A DNA stretch of 64,000 nt from Chaenocephalus aceratus. Taxonomy: Eukaryota > Chordata > Actinopteri > Perciformes > Channichthyidae. Below the pieces are notes generated by a model, which was not told where the DNA came from, made no database searches, and saw only the letters and a list, made by a program, of their open reading frames with translations. A program made the translations under genes and the position numbers. How positions within the stretch are numbered: position 1 is the first letter of the stretch; every line of letters starts with the position of its first letter. This document shows, in pieces, positions 26,401-37,882 of the stretch. The stretch lies in contig CM043798.1 in NCBI GenBank assembly GCA_023974075.1, positions 25,298,925 to 25,362,924 on the forward strand, written 5' to 3'.

Positions 26401-29400
26401 CAGCAAACAACATTTAAGAATAACAGAGCAGCTATTTCGTAGCATCAATCCTGCCATTAGTATACGTCTCATAACAATCAAAAGTACTACGTTGAATGTC
26501 ATTATCCTGACTGCATGTGACTGTTTGTCCCCACCCGTCTTCTTGACTTCCTCCAGGCCTCTCTTGTGCGGCGGCTCCTGGATGTGCTTGTCGACGTCAG
26601 TGCGGCCGACCAGCTCATCGGGCCGGTCCCACATGGACAGCCGTGTTGTCGGGTTGTAGAAGAACACGCGCTCATCCCCCGTCCATACCACACACCTGAG
26701 ATGTAGGAAACAAGGCATTAGGTTTTATTGCAGCAAAGTGGAGCTGCAGGATGCTGTGGTTGGGATGTGGTGTGTGTACCATGGCGTGCCGGGGATGGGG
26801 TTGGTGGCTACAGGTCTGGCTTTCTGCGCTGCTTTCTCCTCCTCCGTCATCTCTTCTTCTTTAAGCTCCTTGAATGAGACACAAAAAACATTCATTTCCA
26901 TTACTATTTAAATTACACTTATAATACCTTAGCTGTATTCATTCTTTTCTTTGGTGATGTCTTTGCAATAATGTGTGTATTTCATATTTGATTACACCAT
27001 ATGTATAATAGTTATGTAGTATAATTCATGTTGTGCAGTTTATAAGATTTATTGCATGCTGAAAAATTATAATAATATAACCCCTTAACAATATGCTTTG
27101 AGATTATACTGTTCTTCATTAAGGCCATAGCAACAATGCCCTTTGGAACACGAATGTTTTAAGTGTTGTTGTCATTAAGTAGGTAAATCAACTTTTAAAA
27201 TACCTCCTTCTCATTATTAGTGTTTTCCATTTTGTTCTCTTCGTCCTCCATCTCCATCGCCTCCGCTTCCTCTTGGGCCAGACGCTCTTTGATCCTTTCT
27301 GCTTCTTTTTCTGAAGACGGGGAGGAAACAATAATGAGATGATTCAAAGTGCTGTTGTGTCCATCAATAAGGTCAGTAAACATGCTACATTCATAGCTGC
27401 TGAACACTTGTCAGGCCAGAACAAGCCTGTGTTCTCATCTGCAGTGCCTACCTTTCTCCACCAGGGCGGGGGGTTTCTCCCAGGTGGACTCCAGTGTTCG
27501 GTTGTTGTAGTAATACGTTTTCCCGTCAGCGGTTTTGTACTCTGACCACTCGGGGAGATGCATTGATCCGGCCATTGAGACAGGAGCGGATAGAGTCAGC
27601 TGTGGGTGCATCATGGAGACTAAAGGCGGGCCCATGCCAGGAAGCATGCCTGTTGTCAGAGAGAAGAAAAAAAGACCATGAACGCCTGAGACTCATATTT
27701 TTGTCCTAGCAACTAGTAGCAGTTGTGGTGGACTACACTAGAAAAGACATTCGTTTGTTAAACAAAACAAGATTTGAGACAGAGAACTCCACTGATTAAA
27801 ACAATTTGATTCACTACAACTCACAAATGTGCCTGTTCATTTAAAGCTTATTAAATCAGTGAGTGAATACAAATAATGTACATTTTATGGAACTGCTCAA
27901 GACTTAAGATGTCTTCAGGAAATATCACACTACTATAAACACAAGCCACATACACAAAAACAAAGCAGTGACCACACACACAAACACACACTCGTAACCA
28001 TGTCACAAAAGGAGACAACAACCCCAACATGTAGCCCTATCTGCAAGGTTGCTGCATCTCTACTGGGCGAAAGCAGCTAGCGTTAAAGGAAACCCCCATT
28101 TACTTCAATTCAGAATGTAAGGTATCACAAGGTGAGTACTTGATTTACTAATACATTTTGTGGGTGAAGACTTTTAATAAGAATCAAGCTGTCTGTTGGA
28201 ATAGAGGAAATGTCTACTGTGCTATAGATGGATCATGTTCACATCATTCACCGTCACTGTTTTGGGGTTGCCATATATACCATATGACTCATGTAGACAT
28301 CATTCACTACCATGCCATCTACTGTAGGTCTGAGAGGCGAGCGGCTGGGTGTTTACCGTTGGGGCCGGGGCCTGCCTTTACACAGGGGGCACCTACTATC
28401 TGCATCATTGCTACACCTGCAAGAACAACGGACAAGCAAGCATCTGGTTGAACACAGCAGGACACTAGACAGGAGCTACCACGGTGTGTAAGAGTTTGTG
28501 TGTGTGGCCCCTGGCGGAAAAAACACACGTCTGAAATGTGGGTTTTGCATTAGTCTTGTGTAATGTTTATTAGCCTGTAATGTAATTGTGACAGATGTTA
28601 GGAATAAGCACAGTGTAAGTTTTTAGATTTACTAACTTAAATTCTTTTGGAAACCATAGAGAGGCCAAGTCCCTCCCATGTCTGTGCCTCCTATGGAACC
28701 GTCTTTAGGAAAAAGTTGCACTGTAGATTTTGGGGCGAGAGACAAATGATTTGTTTTATCTTTGTCAATTTCAAAGTTCATTTTAAGGTCAAGAAAGATG
28801 CATTTATTTGTAGTTCTGTGTAAAATGGTCAGTCTAACTACATTTCGCCAACATGGTGATCTACCGGAAGGGGAGGGACTTCCCCTTTCTATTACTACAA
28901 TAACAATTTCAATAGAAAGAAAAGAAAGAAATAACCTGATATTAATATTATTATTATAGTATTAAGAGAGAGTTAAGAGCTTCTTAGAAAAAATGATGCC
29001 AGAATGAGGGACAGAGAGAATCAAACAGATAACAGAGGGCAAAAGTGACAGAAAAACTGGAAAGCAAACACACAAGAAAATTTACATTAACACATACTTC
29101 AGTTTAAGCCAAAGCACCCAATACTTGTAGTGTGAACTGTGAACAAAATTACCTGACAAAACTGAGCTGAATGAACTGACTAGAACATATTAATAACCAG
29201 GAGATGTTTGTTGGGAAGTCTTTAAGAGACACGTGTGACATGCGGGTGTCTCTATAGTCCTTCCACTAACAGCTCGACTTGGAGTCCACTGGCTACACTA
29301 AGGTTTTGTCCGTTATCACAGAGACTGAATATTAGTTGTCACAAAATATTTCCTTAGCTAAGTAGCGCAGTAACAGTAGAGTAATCCCAATTGGAGCAAC

Positions 29401-32400
29401 ATCATACTTTCTACTATAGTTGTCCTACCAATATATTTAGGCCCTGATTCTGGTTCTTTAATATAAGGTATCGGCCAAGTCGGATCCACAACTTGTATTT
29501 ACATAGCAGCAGGTGAGGCCTGTGTGCAATGCCGATTAAATATGTATCTGGCACATAGAAATGACAGGTGTAACCTAAGAAGTTTGGCACATCTTACTTT
29601 AAAGGAGATACTCTCAAAATGTCCTGGTTATCCAGGCAACATAGATTGTTGCAGTACTCTATTTTGTACTGGATTCCAAAATAAGAAATCAGCAGTTCCT
29701 GTATTAAGTCAGTTTTGGCAGCTAGATATTGTGGATTATTTGTTTCTTGCTCTTAGTTGGTGGTTCTTACCTGGTAGAGGGATGTGCATGCCCGGCAGTG
29801 GGACTCTGAAAGGAGGCACCATCACAGGGGGGAAGGCAGGTAGTGCTGCAGTGGGCTGGCCCACATTGTGGGGCAGCCCTGCAGGCATGAGTGACATGGT
29901 CTGCACCGCCGTTACAGGTGATGGCACCGTGGAAACTGTTACCACAGTGACTGGAGACACAGCTACATTTGAAGACACTGTGGCGACAGGGGGTAGGTCT
30001 GCTACAACAGGGGCTTTTTGTAACACAGAGACAGAATGGAGGGATTTTTAATTTGTGTTTGTGTCTGTGAGTGTATGGTTGATGTAAGAGTGTGTACTCA
30101 CCTGAAATAGTCACAGAGGGGGAGTGGCTGGAGGTGTCTGGACTGGAGGCGAGTGTGCGGGAGGGGGTCGTGGAGAGGGCCTGAGTCTGCATGGCTGATG
30201 TGCTGCTGGCTGTGGTGTTGACACTGCTGGAACTGCCAGCTGCCGTCACATTTGGACCCGACCCCGCTACAAGAAGAGGGTTCAGTTCGGACTGCTGGAT
30301 GATTTTTACACCATCTGGTTTACTCCACGATGACTCTCTAGTCCTGGCGTTGTAGTAATATGCCTGTGGAGAGGATAATGGACAAGAAAACACTTAATAA
30401 CAAATAATAACCACAATATAAATCATAGAAACAGCATAATAATTATAATTGTACCCCTGTATTCATAACCAATTATATTTTTATAGAGAAAAGTTTATTT
30501 CAAGTCTAATATTCATCCATTCCACATCATTAGACCTTACTTTTCTAAAATATAATATACTTTTGTGAACTTCAAAATACTATAAAAATCAATAATGAAT
30601 TCTCCATGTCATTAGTAAAGGGGCCTTACCTTTCCCTCAGACGTCTTGTTCTCTACCCAGATTTCCTCTGCCGGGGCTCCAGATGCAATAACGGGGGGCA
30701 TCCCTGGAGGAAACAGCATCCCTGGGGGAGGCGGCAGGTTCCCCATGGGAGGCGGAAGGAACGGAGGTCTCTGCAGCAAAATATAGAGACAGAGCATTAC
30801 ATTTTCAGACTGTAAGCGGTAGGGCTAGATGAACAAATTGCCCACAAAGATTTCTGGGTGTCAAGACAGAAAAGCAGTCGAAACAACTCGATCGTTAAAT
30901 CAATTAAAATAGTTTCAGTCATATTCCTCCTTGATTCTGTAATATGTATTTTTTTTTTAAAGGGATTATAGTGGTGTTACTGTGACAAACGATTATTTTC
31001 ATTATCTATGTCTAGTCAATTGTGTCTAGTCGAGAAGTCGAGAAATGTTTCCAGCTATATTCTGTAAAAGATGTATTTTACTTTTGCCCGTCTAGCTATA
31101 AATGCAGTGTAGCAGATCACTGCAGGCAAAGTTAAAATTACTCAGCCAACACTAACATGAAGATAAACATGCACTTCTTTTGAGTTTTGGACATTCACCT
31201 GTAGATGTGGAGGTCCGATGGGTGGTGGCATGCTTCCTGGTGGTGGGATGGGCGGCATGTTGGGGTCAAAGGGCGGGCGTGCGAATGGGGGTCGTGGCGG
31301 AGGTCCCCTCATCATCCCAAAGGGGGGTGGCGGCGGCCTGAGGAGAGGTGGTGGGCCTCGTAGCACTGGTGTCTGGGCGGGTGCGGGGGCAGGCGCGGGG
31401 CTGCGAAACCGCACTGCCTGCTGCACCATTCTAACGAAGCAAGACAATATGAAGTTACTAGACGGCAGTTCAATGGCAGAGCACTAAGTAGCATCTACAA
31501 AAACCTACTATATGAGCACTCTGATCAGTACTTGCATACTAACACTTTATATACCGGATCTTTTCACCATATTCTTACCATACCTGCATATGTCTATAAC
31601 CTCTTACTATTAGCATTACCTGTATTTAGACCAGCAGAATACATATTTTTGTGTATCCCCTGCACTGCCCTCTATGTTTGTGTGTACTGTTTATATCTAG
31701 TGTATTTCTATCTCTAGCTGTTCAAATCAAATCTTATTTATTCTATATTTCATTCGGTTTAATATGTACTTACTGTACCTAACTGCATTTTGTTGTCTCT
31801 GTACACTGTGCACATAACGACAATAAAGTTTAATCTAATCTAAGAATATGTACAACATCTATGAATTGTGTAGCAGTTGCTTATCAATCAAGATATTGTT
31901 TAATGTAGATCTTTACAAGGGGGATGATGCAGTAGCTAGGCTAGTTTAGCAGACTATACTTATATTACAAACAACTTTGTAGCAACTGTTAACTGTAAGC
32001 AGTAAACTATTAAGCATGCATGGTATTGTATGGATACATTTGCACTGATGTGCCTACAACATATGAGCAGCAGGAATACGCTTTTAAAGATGCAATAACA
32101 CTGTGACGTGGTAGATGTTTTTGCTACGGAGCCAGTGGGTGTAGCACCGTTATAACTGTAACGCTATGTAGCTCTAAGTTGTTTATTATTCCACATGCTC
32201 TTTAGGGTGATATCCTGTTGATCAAAACAGTACACACTCAGGTTCTCACGTTAATCAAACACTCAGTTGGTCTCGTTTATAACAAAACAGGCTTACAGCA
32301 CCCCAGTCCATTCAAAACACTGAATTGACGGAGTTGTGCGCTCCTGCTTACTAATGAATATAGCATAGCTTAGCTAGCTTGCAATATGGCATTCAAATGT

Positions 32401-32787
32401 AAAAAGCACACTTAAAGACTGGATCTGTGTCTGGACGGAGACGCAAGGCATGTTGAAGGAGGCATTCGGAAGGAGAAAAACATCTGTCTGTGTCTGATGT
32501 GGATGTCCATGTTTACCGCGTGGTAAGAAATATGAGAGCAGAGACCAGCCGCTTGGAAACATAGGCTAGTTAGCGGCAAGCTAGTTAGCTAGCAAGGCTA
32601 CATGCACAAGTTAAACGGCTGTTTATCTCCACCTTATTAAACACATACAACGCGAAACAACTTCACAGGAAAGCGTGGCTTGTGGCTTCCTGTACACTGA
32701 GCGCACATTCATTTTAACACTGTATTTGCTATTATCTGACCTGTTGTCGCTGAACCCGATAGCCTCGCTCTCTGTCTGGTCCGCCAT
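20437..32787 (-). CDS. tcerg1: transcription elongation regulator 1 (TCERG1/CA150), 21 exons, 1012 aa
   Basis: A nuclear factor that couples RNA polymerase II elongation with splicing; WW domains bind proline-rich splicing factors and FF domains bind the phosphorylated polymerase tail. Exons: 32741-32787, 31199-31430, 30630-30770, 30102-30363, 29771-30013, 28357-28416, 27452-27649, 27204-27310, 26780-26868, 26535-26695, 26275-26362, 25901-26036, 25111-25200, 24878-24996, 24412-24562, 24073-24237, 23372-23554, 22631-22810, 22425-22508, 22036-22136, 20437-20638. Their lengths sum to 3039 nt in frame. Order in the protein: a Pro/Arg-rich N-terminus; WW1 about 128-158 ([19 protein letters not shown]); WW2 about 361-392 ([12 protein letters not shown]); WW3 about 458-490 ([13 protein letters not shown]); a Lys/Glu-rich nuclear-signal region (KAKKRK); then six FF domains from about 573 to about 990. 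It ends in [16 protein letters not shown], as in mammals. The Gln-Ala tract of human TCERG1 is absent, as is the linker containing HPTPTMLSIQKW after WW3. Start: the first ATG in exon 1, MADQTES. Confidence 0.96.
20733..21385 (+). mobile_element. inverted-repeat DNA element (family A, copy 2)
   Basis: In tcerg1 intron 20. Starts AAAGGGGACCTATCATGC and ends CCTATGATAGGTGCACTTT, an imperfect inverted pair. Same family as the element in pcyox1l intron 6. Non-coding apart from a short open frame of no known similarity. Confidence 0.65.
23635..24001. mobile_element. MITE with GGGTTCATAC termini in tcerg1 intron 16
   Basis: Left end CCGGGTTCATAC and right end GTATGAACCCTG are inverted copies. Subterminal blocks (TTTTCCATGACC and CATGACTTTTCCAGG) are typical of a common fish hAT-like MITE. 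I could not find a clean 8-bp target duplication. Confidence 0.6.
25306..25884. mobile_element. 579-bp MITE in tcerg1 intron 12
   Basis: Termini ATATGTGACCCACTCTATCG and, in reverse complement, ATATGTGACCTGCTTTATCG continue as inverted repeats for about 29 bp (AAATCAGTC follows in both). It contains a short CA tract and no transposase. The element begins only about 16 nt inside the intron from the exon 12 donor. Confidence 0.75.
31735..31850 (+). mobile_element. LINE-like 3' tail in tcerg1 intron 1
   Basis: Ends with CTGTGCACATAACGACAATAAAG followed by TTTAATCTAATCTAAG, a 3' terminus I recognise as common in fish LINE or SINE copies. Only the tail is evident. Confidence 0.4.
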
Positions 32788-32847
32788 TACAGGAAAATGT
32801 AACCACTCTCTTCCTGGAAACGCCCCTAAGTGGTTTCTACGTCTAGT

Positions 32848-32935
32848 ATTGGCTAAACGTTTCTGTCAGTCAGAGCGTAGTTAGCTCTGATTGGATCATG
32901 TTTCTCACACGGAGGTTTGGTCAAGCATTCATTGG
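32848..32935 (-). promoter_or_regulatory. tcerg1 promoter with three CCAAT boxes
   Basis: On the gene strand, CCAAT occurs at 32848-32852, 32890-32894 and 32931-32935, i.e. about 60-150 bp upstream of the ATG, at intervals of 42 and 41 bp. This spacing resembles multi-CCAAT NF-Y promoters of TATA-less housekeeping genes. The transcription start is not visible from sequence. Confidence 0.4.
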
Positions 32936-33499
32936 CTCCAGTTTTTCACAATGTCTTTGTTCACACTGTAGAGTAGACTGTACACATACAGTATGCAGGA
33001 TGGAGCTGACTTACTGCACTACCACTTAAAAGTCCCATGTCATGGCCATTTCCACTGATCATAATTCCATTGTTGAGGTCTACTAGAATAGATTTATATT
33101 GTGCAATTTGCCAAACTCACATTGGTTTCTCATACAGCATCTCTGTAAACTACGTGTATTCACTGCATTTCACTCTCTGCCTTTAATGGCTCGTTGTAGC
33201 TCCAGTCCCCACCCTCCCTGTGAGCACAGTGTGCTCTGATTGGTCCGGACGTTGTGAATCGCGCTGAGCTCCGTGGAGGTGTGGTTTCCTTGTTTAGCGA
33301 TACACATCGAAACACAGCCAAACTCATCCTGAGCACACACAAAGTCACAGCCGAAGTAAAAACAATAAGTGTGGCTTGATATTGAGTAACAAAAAGGTTG
33401 ATAAACGCTGTGAGAATGGGTCTGCAGAGAGAATTTCGCCGCGATCCCAACTGTCTATTATCAGCCTGCAGCCAGGGAGGAGAAATCAGCAGAGCTGCC

Positions 33500-33807
33500 G
33501 GTGTTGCAGTATAAGTTGAGTCATGACAACTGGCGACATTCTATTATTTTCGTCATAGGAATCCAGGGCGTGTACATTGAGGACCCATTGTGGACTTATC
33601 AGGAAATAAACATGTCGATCGCCTCGTTTGTCGTTTACGTTCATCTTTTGTTATATCTGCCTTCCTAAGATCACTTTGCTGCACATTCAGTACTCGTATG
33701 TGAGGTTGTGGGTGAGAGGTCGATATCGTTACGCTTACAGGGAGGTATCGAACATTACAAAGTAGGTGACTGTGTGGATGCCTGTTCAAAACATTGCAAA
33801 CTTGAAT
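33500..33807 (-). repeat. 308-bp inverted arm, left
   Basis: Reverse complement of 36361-36668 with few differences (for example TATCAGG versus TTACCAGG, and TTGTTATATC versus TTGCTATATC). The minus strand carries an open frame containing NVRYLPVSVTIS and DERKRQTRRSTC, shared with the other arm. Function of that frame unknown. Confidence 0.9.
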
Positions 33808-35344
33808 GCCTAATAACATTCAAAAGCAGTTCCAAACCAACACACAAACATATGAATGTAAAAAAGTCACTTGAAAATAAGTGTTCACAATGTTTATATG
33901 CAATTATGCATATATTATTATTATTATTATTATTATTCATTTGCCAAGTACATGTGTACCTATGTATATATTTATATATAGTATTTTAATTAAAAAAAAA
34001 AAAAGATAGATAAACTGCTCTTGACGTGCAGAAAATGAGCCTATATCTAGTTTTCGTATATATATCTATATATATGCATTTATTGTTTTCCTGCCCTAAC
34101 TTTTATTTAATTATTTCTCCTGTTTTCTTTATTTCTTTGTACTCCTTCATTTCTATATGTTTTTGACGCAATAATGCCGCTGTATTAGGATGATGCACGG
34201 GAGGGCTACTTTCCACAAGCTATGCTTCAGCCCTCCCGCTTCTACTAATTTTGTTCATCTTTGTGTGTATGAATGAAACTTTTTTTGTTTTTCGGATGAA
34301 TAAAAAAAAAAAAAAACGTTCAGCTTGGGGCCCCCTAGTGGCCACGGGGGCCCTATGCCCCCGCATAGTCCGCCTATAGGAAGAAAGGGCCCTGCAAAAC
34401 ACATTTCTGACAAGTAACCCCCCCTAGTGTCAAATATCTGGGCTTTAATGGTAAAGTAACTTTTATTTATAACTTAATTAACGAGGGTGATTTTTTGGTT
34501 TACATTTGTTTGAACATACTTTGAATTGAAGAATAAAGCATATGTTAACTAAATATAATTGAATCAGCTAAATTAACTGACCAGATCATAATCATATTTC
34601 TATTTGTGCATATATGTCACTCCGGGTTTACTGTGAATATTTAGGGTTAAAGTCCCGATGTGACACCAGTGTCACAGCAATATTTATGGCATTTGTTTCA
34701 TATCAATTTCATCAAGAAATGTTTCCACAACAGGTTATATGTAATCATAATCAGAATACCTTTCTTCGTCCCACAGAGGGGAAATTTACAATTGTTACAG
34801 CAGAAAAGAGCCGAAGACAGCTTAATGTTTAACAAATGGCATTTTTATTCTTAAATGGCTTTAATGTTAACTTTAGCAACAAAAAACCTTTCCAAATGTA
34901 GCTAGTTCTGTCACATGTGTTATAGCCTGGCACATGGACATCTTGGACATGTTGTTATGGGAACACAAAAGCAAATGACAAGGACCATGACCATGACCCA
35001 CCAGACTGTTCAGGGTGTGTCACTTAGGGACTTCATGAGATAAAAAAGGCTAAAGCTGTATAAGGAACTTTCCAGAACATTTACATTTCATGTGACACCT
35101 GTGTCTAAGCAATTCTGTCTGCCTTCCGTGTTGCACCATTAGGACCCACTGATATAAAATGCTTAACTGCCTAAATTGCAACTATGCACTTTTTGGTGGG
35201 CTAAGCCCCAACTTGACATATTTTTGGCTTCATTTATAGTGCCTGAATGTAAGTTTAAATATTATGCAATGCAACGTTTTTCTTGGCCTACATTACCGTT
35301 ATAGAAGGAAAGACAACAGTGATAGTTATGTTTCAGAATAACCT

Positions 35345-35500
35345 TTATTGGAAATTGTTAGAACAATCTCACTGGTCCCCGGCTTGAGCTTCAACCTCAG
35401 GATCCATGTATTTCTGATCCTCTCCGGAATGGAAGTAGTCATCACATACAGAGCATCAACTAGTTCCTGAACAGTGTCCTTCACATGATATCCAAGAGAG
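35345..35500 (-). other. possible 3' end of a decayed transposon gene
   Basis: On the minus strand an acidic stretch (DDYFHSGEDQKYMDPE, then VEAQAGDQ and a stop) is followed within about 30 nt by AATAAA. This arrangement suggests the last exon of a gene inside the 4-kb element. An overlapping frame is also open, and I cannot name a family, so this is weak. Confidence 0.2.
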
Positions 35501-35850
35501 AGAGTTACACAGTCACAAGATGGAGGAATAGAAAGCAGTATTCAATGTTTAGTTCAGATTAGCTCCACGTCAGAAATGAGCATGCTTGTCATATGTCTAT
35601 CTCCATAGAGGCTGAATCATCATGTTAATCACATAGCTATCATATGCCTCAAACAGTCCTGATGCTCTTTTGGTAAAGTAACTCAATAGGCTAATATAAA
35701 AGTAGTGTAACTCATTACATTTCAGAGACAGTAATATTGTAATGTAACGTAGCCTATTACTTAAAAAAGATAGTAATAAGTAATGTACTTACATTTTGGA
35801 AGTAACTTGCCCAACACTGCAGATGATCCAGTCATCTCGTTGCTGCTTTT

Positions 35851-35950
35851 GGGCTGTGAATAAACAACTTGTGTTTTACTTTTAGGCTGTCTGAAGGTAT
35901 GAACAGCTATCAAAGCTACTATACATCACATTAAGACATTAAGAACGATG
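35851..35950 (+). repeat. direct repeat within 4-kb element, copy 1
   Basis: About 100 bp (GGGCTGTGAATAAACAACTT to AAGAACGATG), repeated at 36227-36319. The first copy has an extra CATTAAGA duplication near its end. Confidence 0.85.
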
Positions 35951-36226
35951 TGCCCCGCTGGACTTACTTTTCTGTGGTTGACCGTTACTGTGACATATCA
36001 GTTTAGCCACGGAAGATAGTTTGTGTGTTTCATTCCCATGCATCAAGGCTATTTTCATGTATGTAATTGTTTTTCCTGCACAGTATAGAGTCTTGTTGTG
36101 ATGAGAGGGATACAGGTATTTCATAAAAAAAACGTGCTCCCTGGAGAATAGCTACAGAATTTATATCACAATTTAATCGGAGCCGATCACAACTTGTCAT
36201 GAGTGAGTGATTGTCGATGAGCGTTC

Positions 36227-36319
36227 GGGCTGTGAATAAACAACTTGTGTTTTACTTTTAGGCTGTCTGAAGGTATGGACAGCTATCAAAGCTACTATAC
36301 ATCACATTAAGAACGATGT
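36227..36319 (+). repeat. direct repeat within 4-kb element, copy 2
   Basis: Second copy of the repeat at 35851-35950, about 280 bp downstream. It differs at single bases (GGTATGGACAG versus GGTATGAACAG). Confidence 0.85.
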
Positions 36320-36360
36320 ACAAATGAAAGTCTGACACAAATATATAATTTAAATGATTT

Positions 36361-36668
36361 ATTCAAGTTTGCAATGTTTTGAACAGGCATCCACACAGTC
36401 ACCTACTTTGTAATGTTCGATACCTCCCTGTAAGCGTAACGATATCGACCTCTCACCCACAACCTCACATACGAGTACTGAATGTGCAGCAAAGTGATCT
36501 TAGGAAGGCAGATATAGCAAAAGATGAACGTAAACGACAAACGAGGCGATCGACATGTTTATTTCCTGGTAAGTCCACAATGGGTCCTCAATGTACACGC
36601 CCCGAATTCCTATGACGAAAATAATAGAATGTCGCCAGTTGTCATGACTCAATTTATACTGCAACACC
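36361..36668 (+). repeat. 308-bp inverted arm, right
   Basis: Reverse complement of 33500-33807. The plus strand keeps the same short reading frame (NVRYLPVSVTIS .. DERKRQTRRSTC) open as the left arm does on the minus strand. Confidence 0.9.
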
Positions 36669-36674
36669 CGCACT

Positions 36675-36676
<2 letters not shown>

Positions 36677-36753
<77 letters not shown>
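36677..36753. repeat. (GT)n microsatellite
   Basis: 77 bp of pure GT directly after the right inverted arm. Open frames across it are artefacts. Confidence 0.95.
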
Positions 36754-36756
<3 letters not shown>

Positions 36757-37882
36757 AAGTCCGTGGATTGGTCAATTTGGACCAATCAGCGGGGGCTTAA
36801 CGTAACGTATCACGTCATAGCTCTGGGCGCGGGCTACTGGCCATTCCTACGTCACAATACCCAGGAAGTAAACAATGGACAATGACGTATCTCCAACGAG
36901 GCGTTTTGGGGAGGTATTTTCGGTGTTAGAGTTTTACTCGCTACAGGGTGTACTTTGAGGGTTTTGACTCTGCAGACCGTTTACATACATAAAAACCTTC
37001 ATAACACACAAGGGGACGGGTAATAACCGGAAAAGCATGACATGGGACCTTTAAATTGTTCTACTTCTGTGTGTTTACTGTGGTGATGCTGGTAGATATG
37101 TTTATGCTATGATCATTTCTGCAAAAGTCCACTGTTGTGAACAGATGTAAAAGGACAGTGATACATTGAAGGACGAAGTGGAGATGTGGCCAAGAACAAC
37201 AACATTGCTGAATTTCAACAATTAAATTAAAACTGTTACCTGGATGGAAGATTTCAGCGTTCAAATTTTTTCAGGGTTACGATTTTTTAAAGTTTTAGAT
37301 GACTCGGTTATTTATTCCATGCAGTTTTATTTTCATACTTTAGGTACATGTTGATGATAACACTTGTGTGCTGAACATCTCAGTCCAACAACATAAACAT
37401 CATCATCATATTTACACTCCACTTAGATTTCTGACAAAGGCTGTTGACTGTGGAAAATATTAGTCTGCTCAGGTCCCTCTGATGCAGTCATCTGAGTGTT
37501 GTGGTAATTCTTCATTCCCTCTGTGGAACATCTGGCATTTGGTATGAGCACACAGGAAATCAATTAGAACATGCTTCAGTTCAATATGTAAAATAAAAGG
37601 TATTGAGTTGTGATTCTGTGAATCCTACAACTTCTTAAAGTATTACGTCACAGACGGTGTGTAAAATGTAAGCATCTTGCATTGGTAAAAATCTGGCTTA
37701 TTAATAAATATGAGAACACTTGCACACCAGACCAAAGAACCGTCAGCTTTCTGCTGCATTAGAGAAAACTAAAATAAACAGTGCTTTTGCTTGTCCATGG
37801 AATTGATATAAATTAATGTAATTATAATAATATTGGCAATGGATAGAGCATTGAAAAACATGAACCAGCCCTAAATAGTCAC

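Larger units (their letters stand above)
33026..37055. mobile_element. 4-kb inverted-terminus DNA transposon or composite
   Basis: The left end (TTAAAAGTCCCATGTCATG, from 33026) and right end (CATGACATGGGACCTTTAA, to about 37054) are inverted copies. They enclose almost the whole tcerg1-sox30 gap. Inside are two 308-bp inverted arms, a tandem pair of about 100-bp direct repeats, a GT microsatellite and an AATAAA-associated open segment near 35345-35470. No intact transposase was recognised. The termini resemble the shorter AAAGGGG..TATTATG MITEs of this window. It may be a decayed autonomous element or several nested ones. Confidence 0.6.

Noticed and set aside
29524..30051. 175-codon open frame on the plus strand
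   Set aside because: It is the antisense of tcerg1 exon 5, whose minus-strand frame matches TCERG1 and has proper splice sites.
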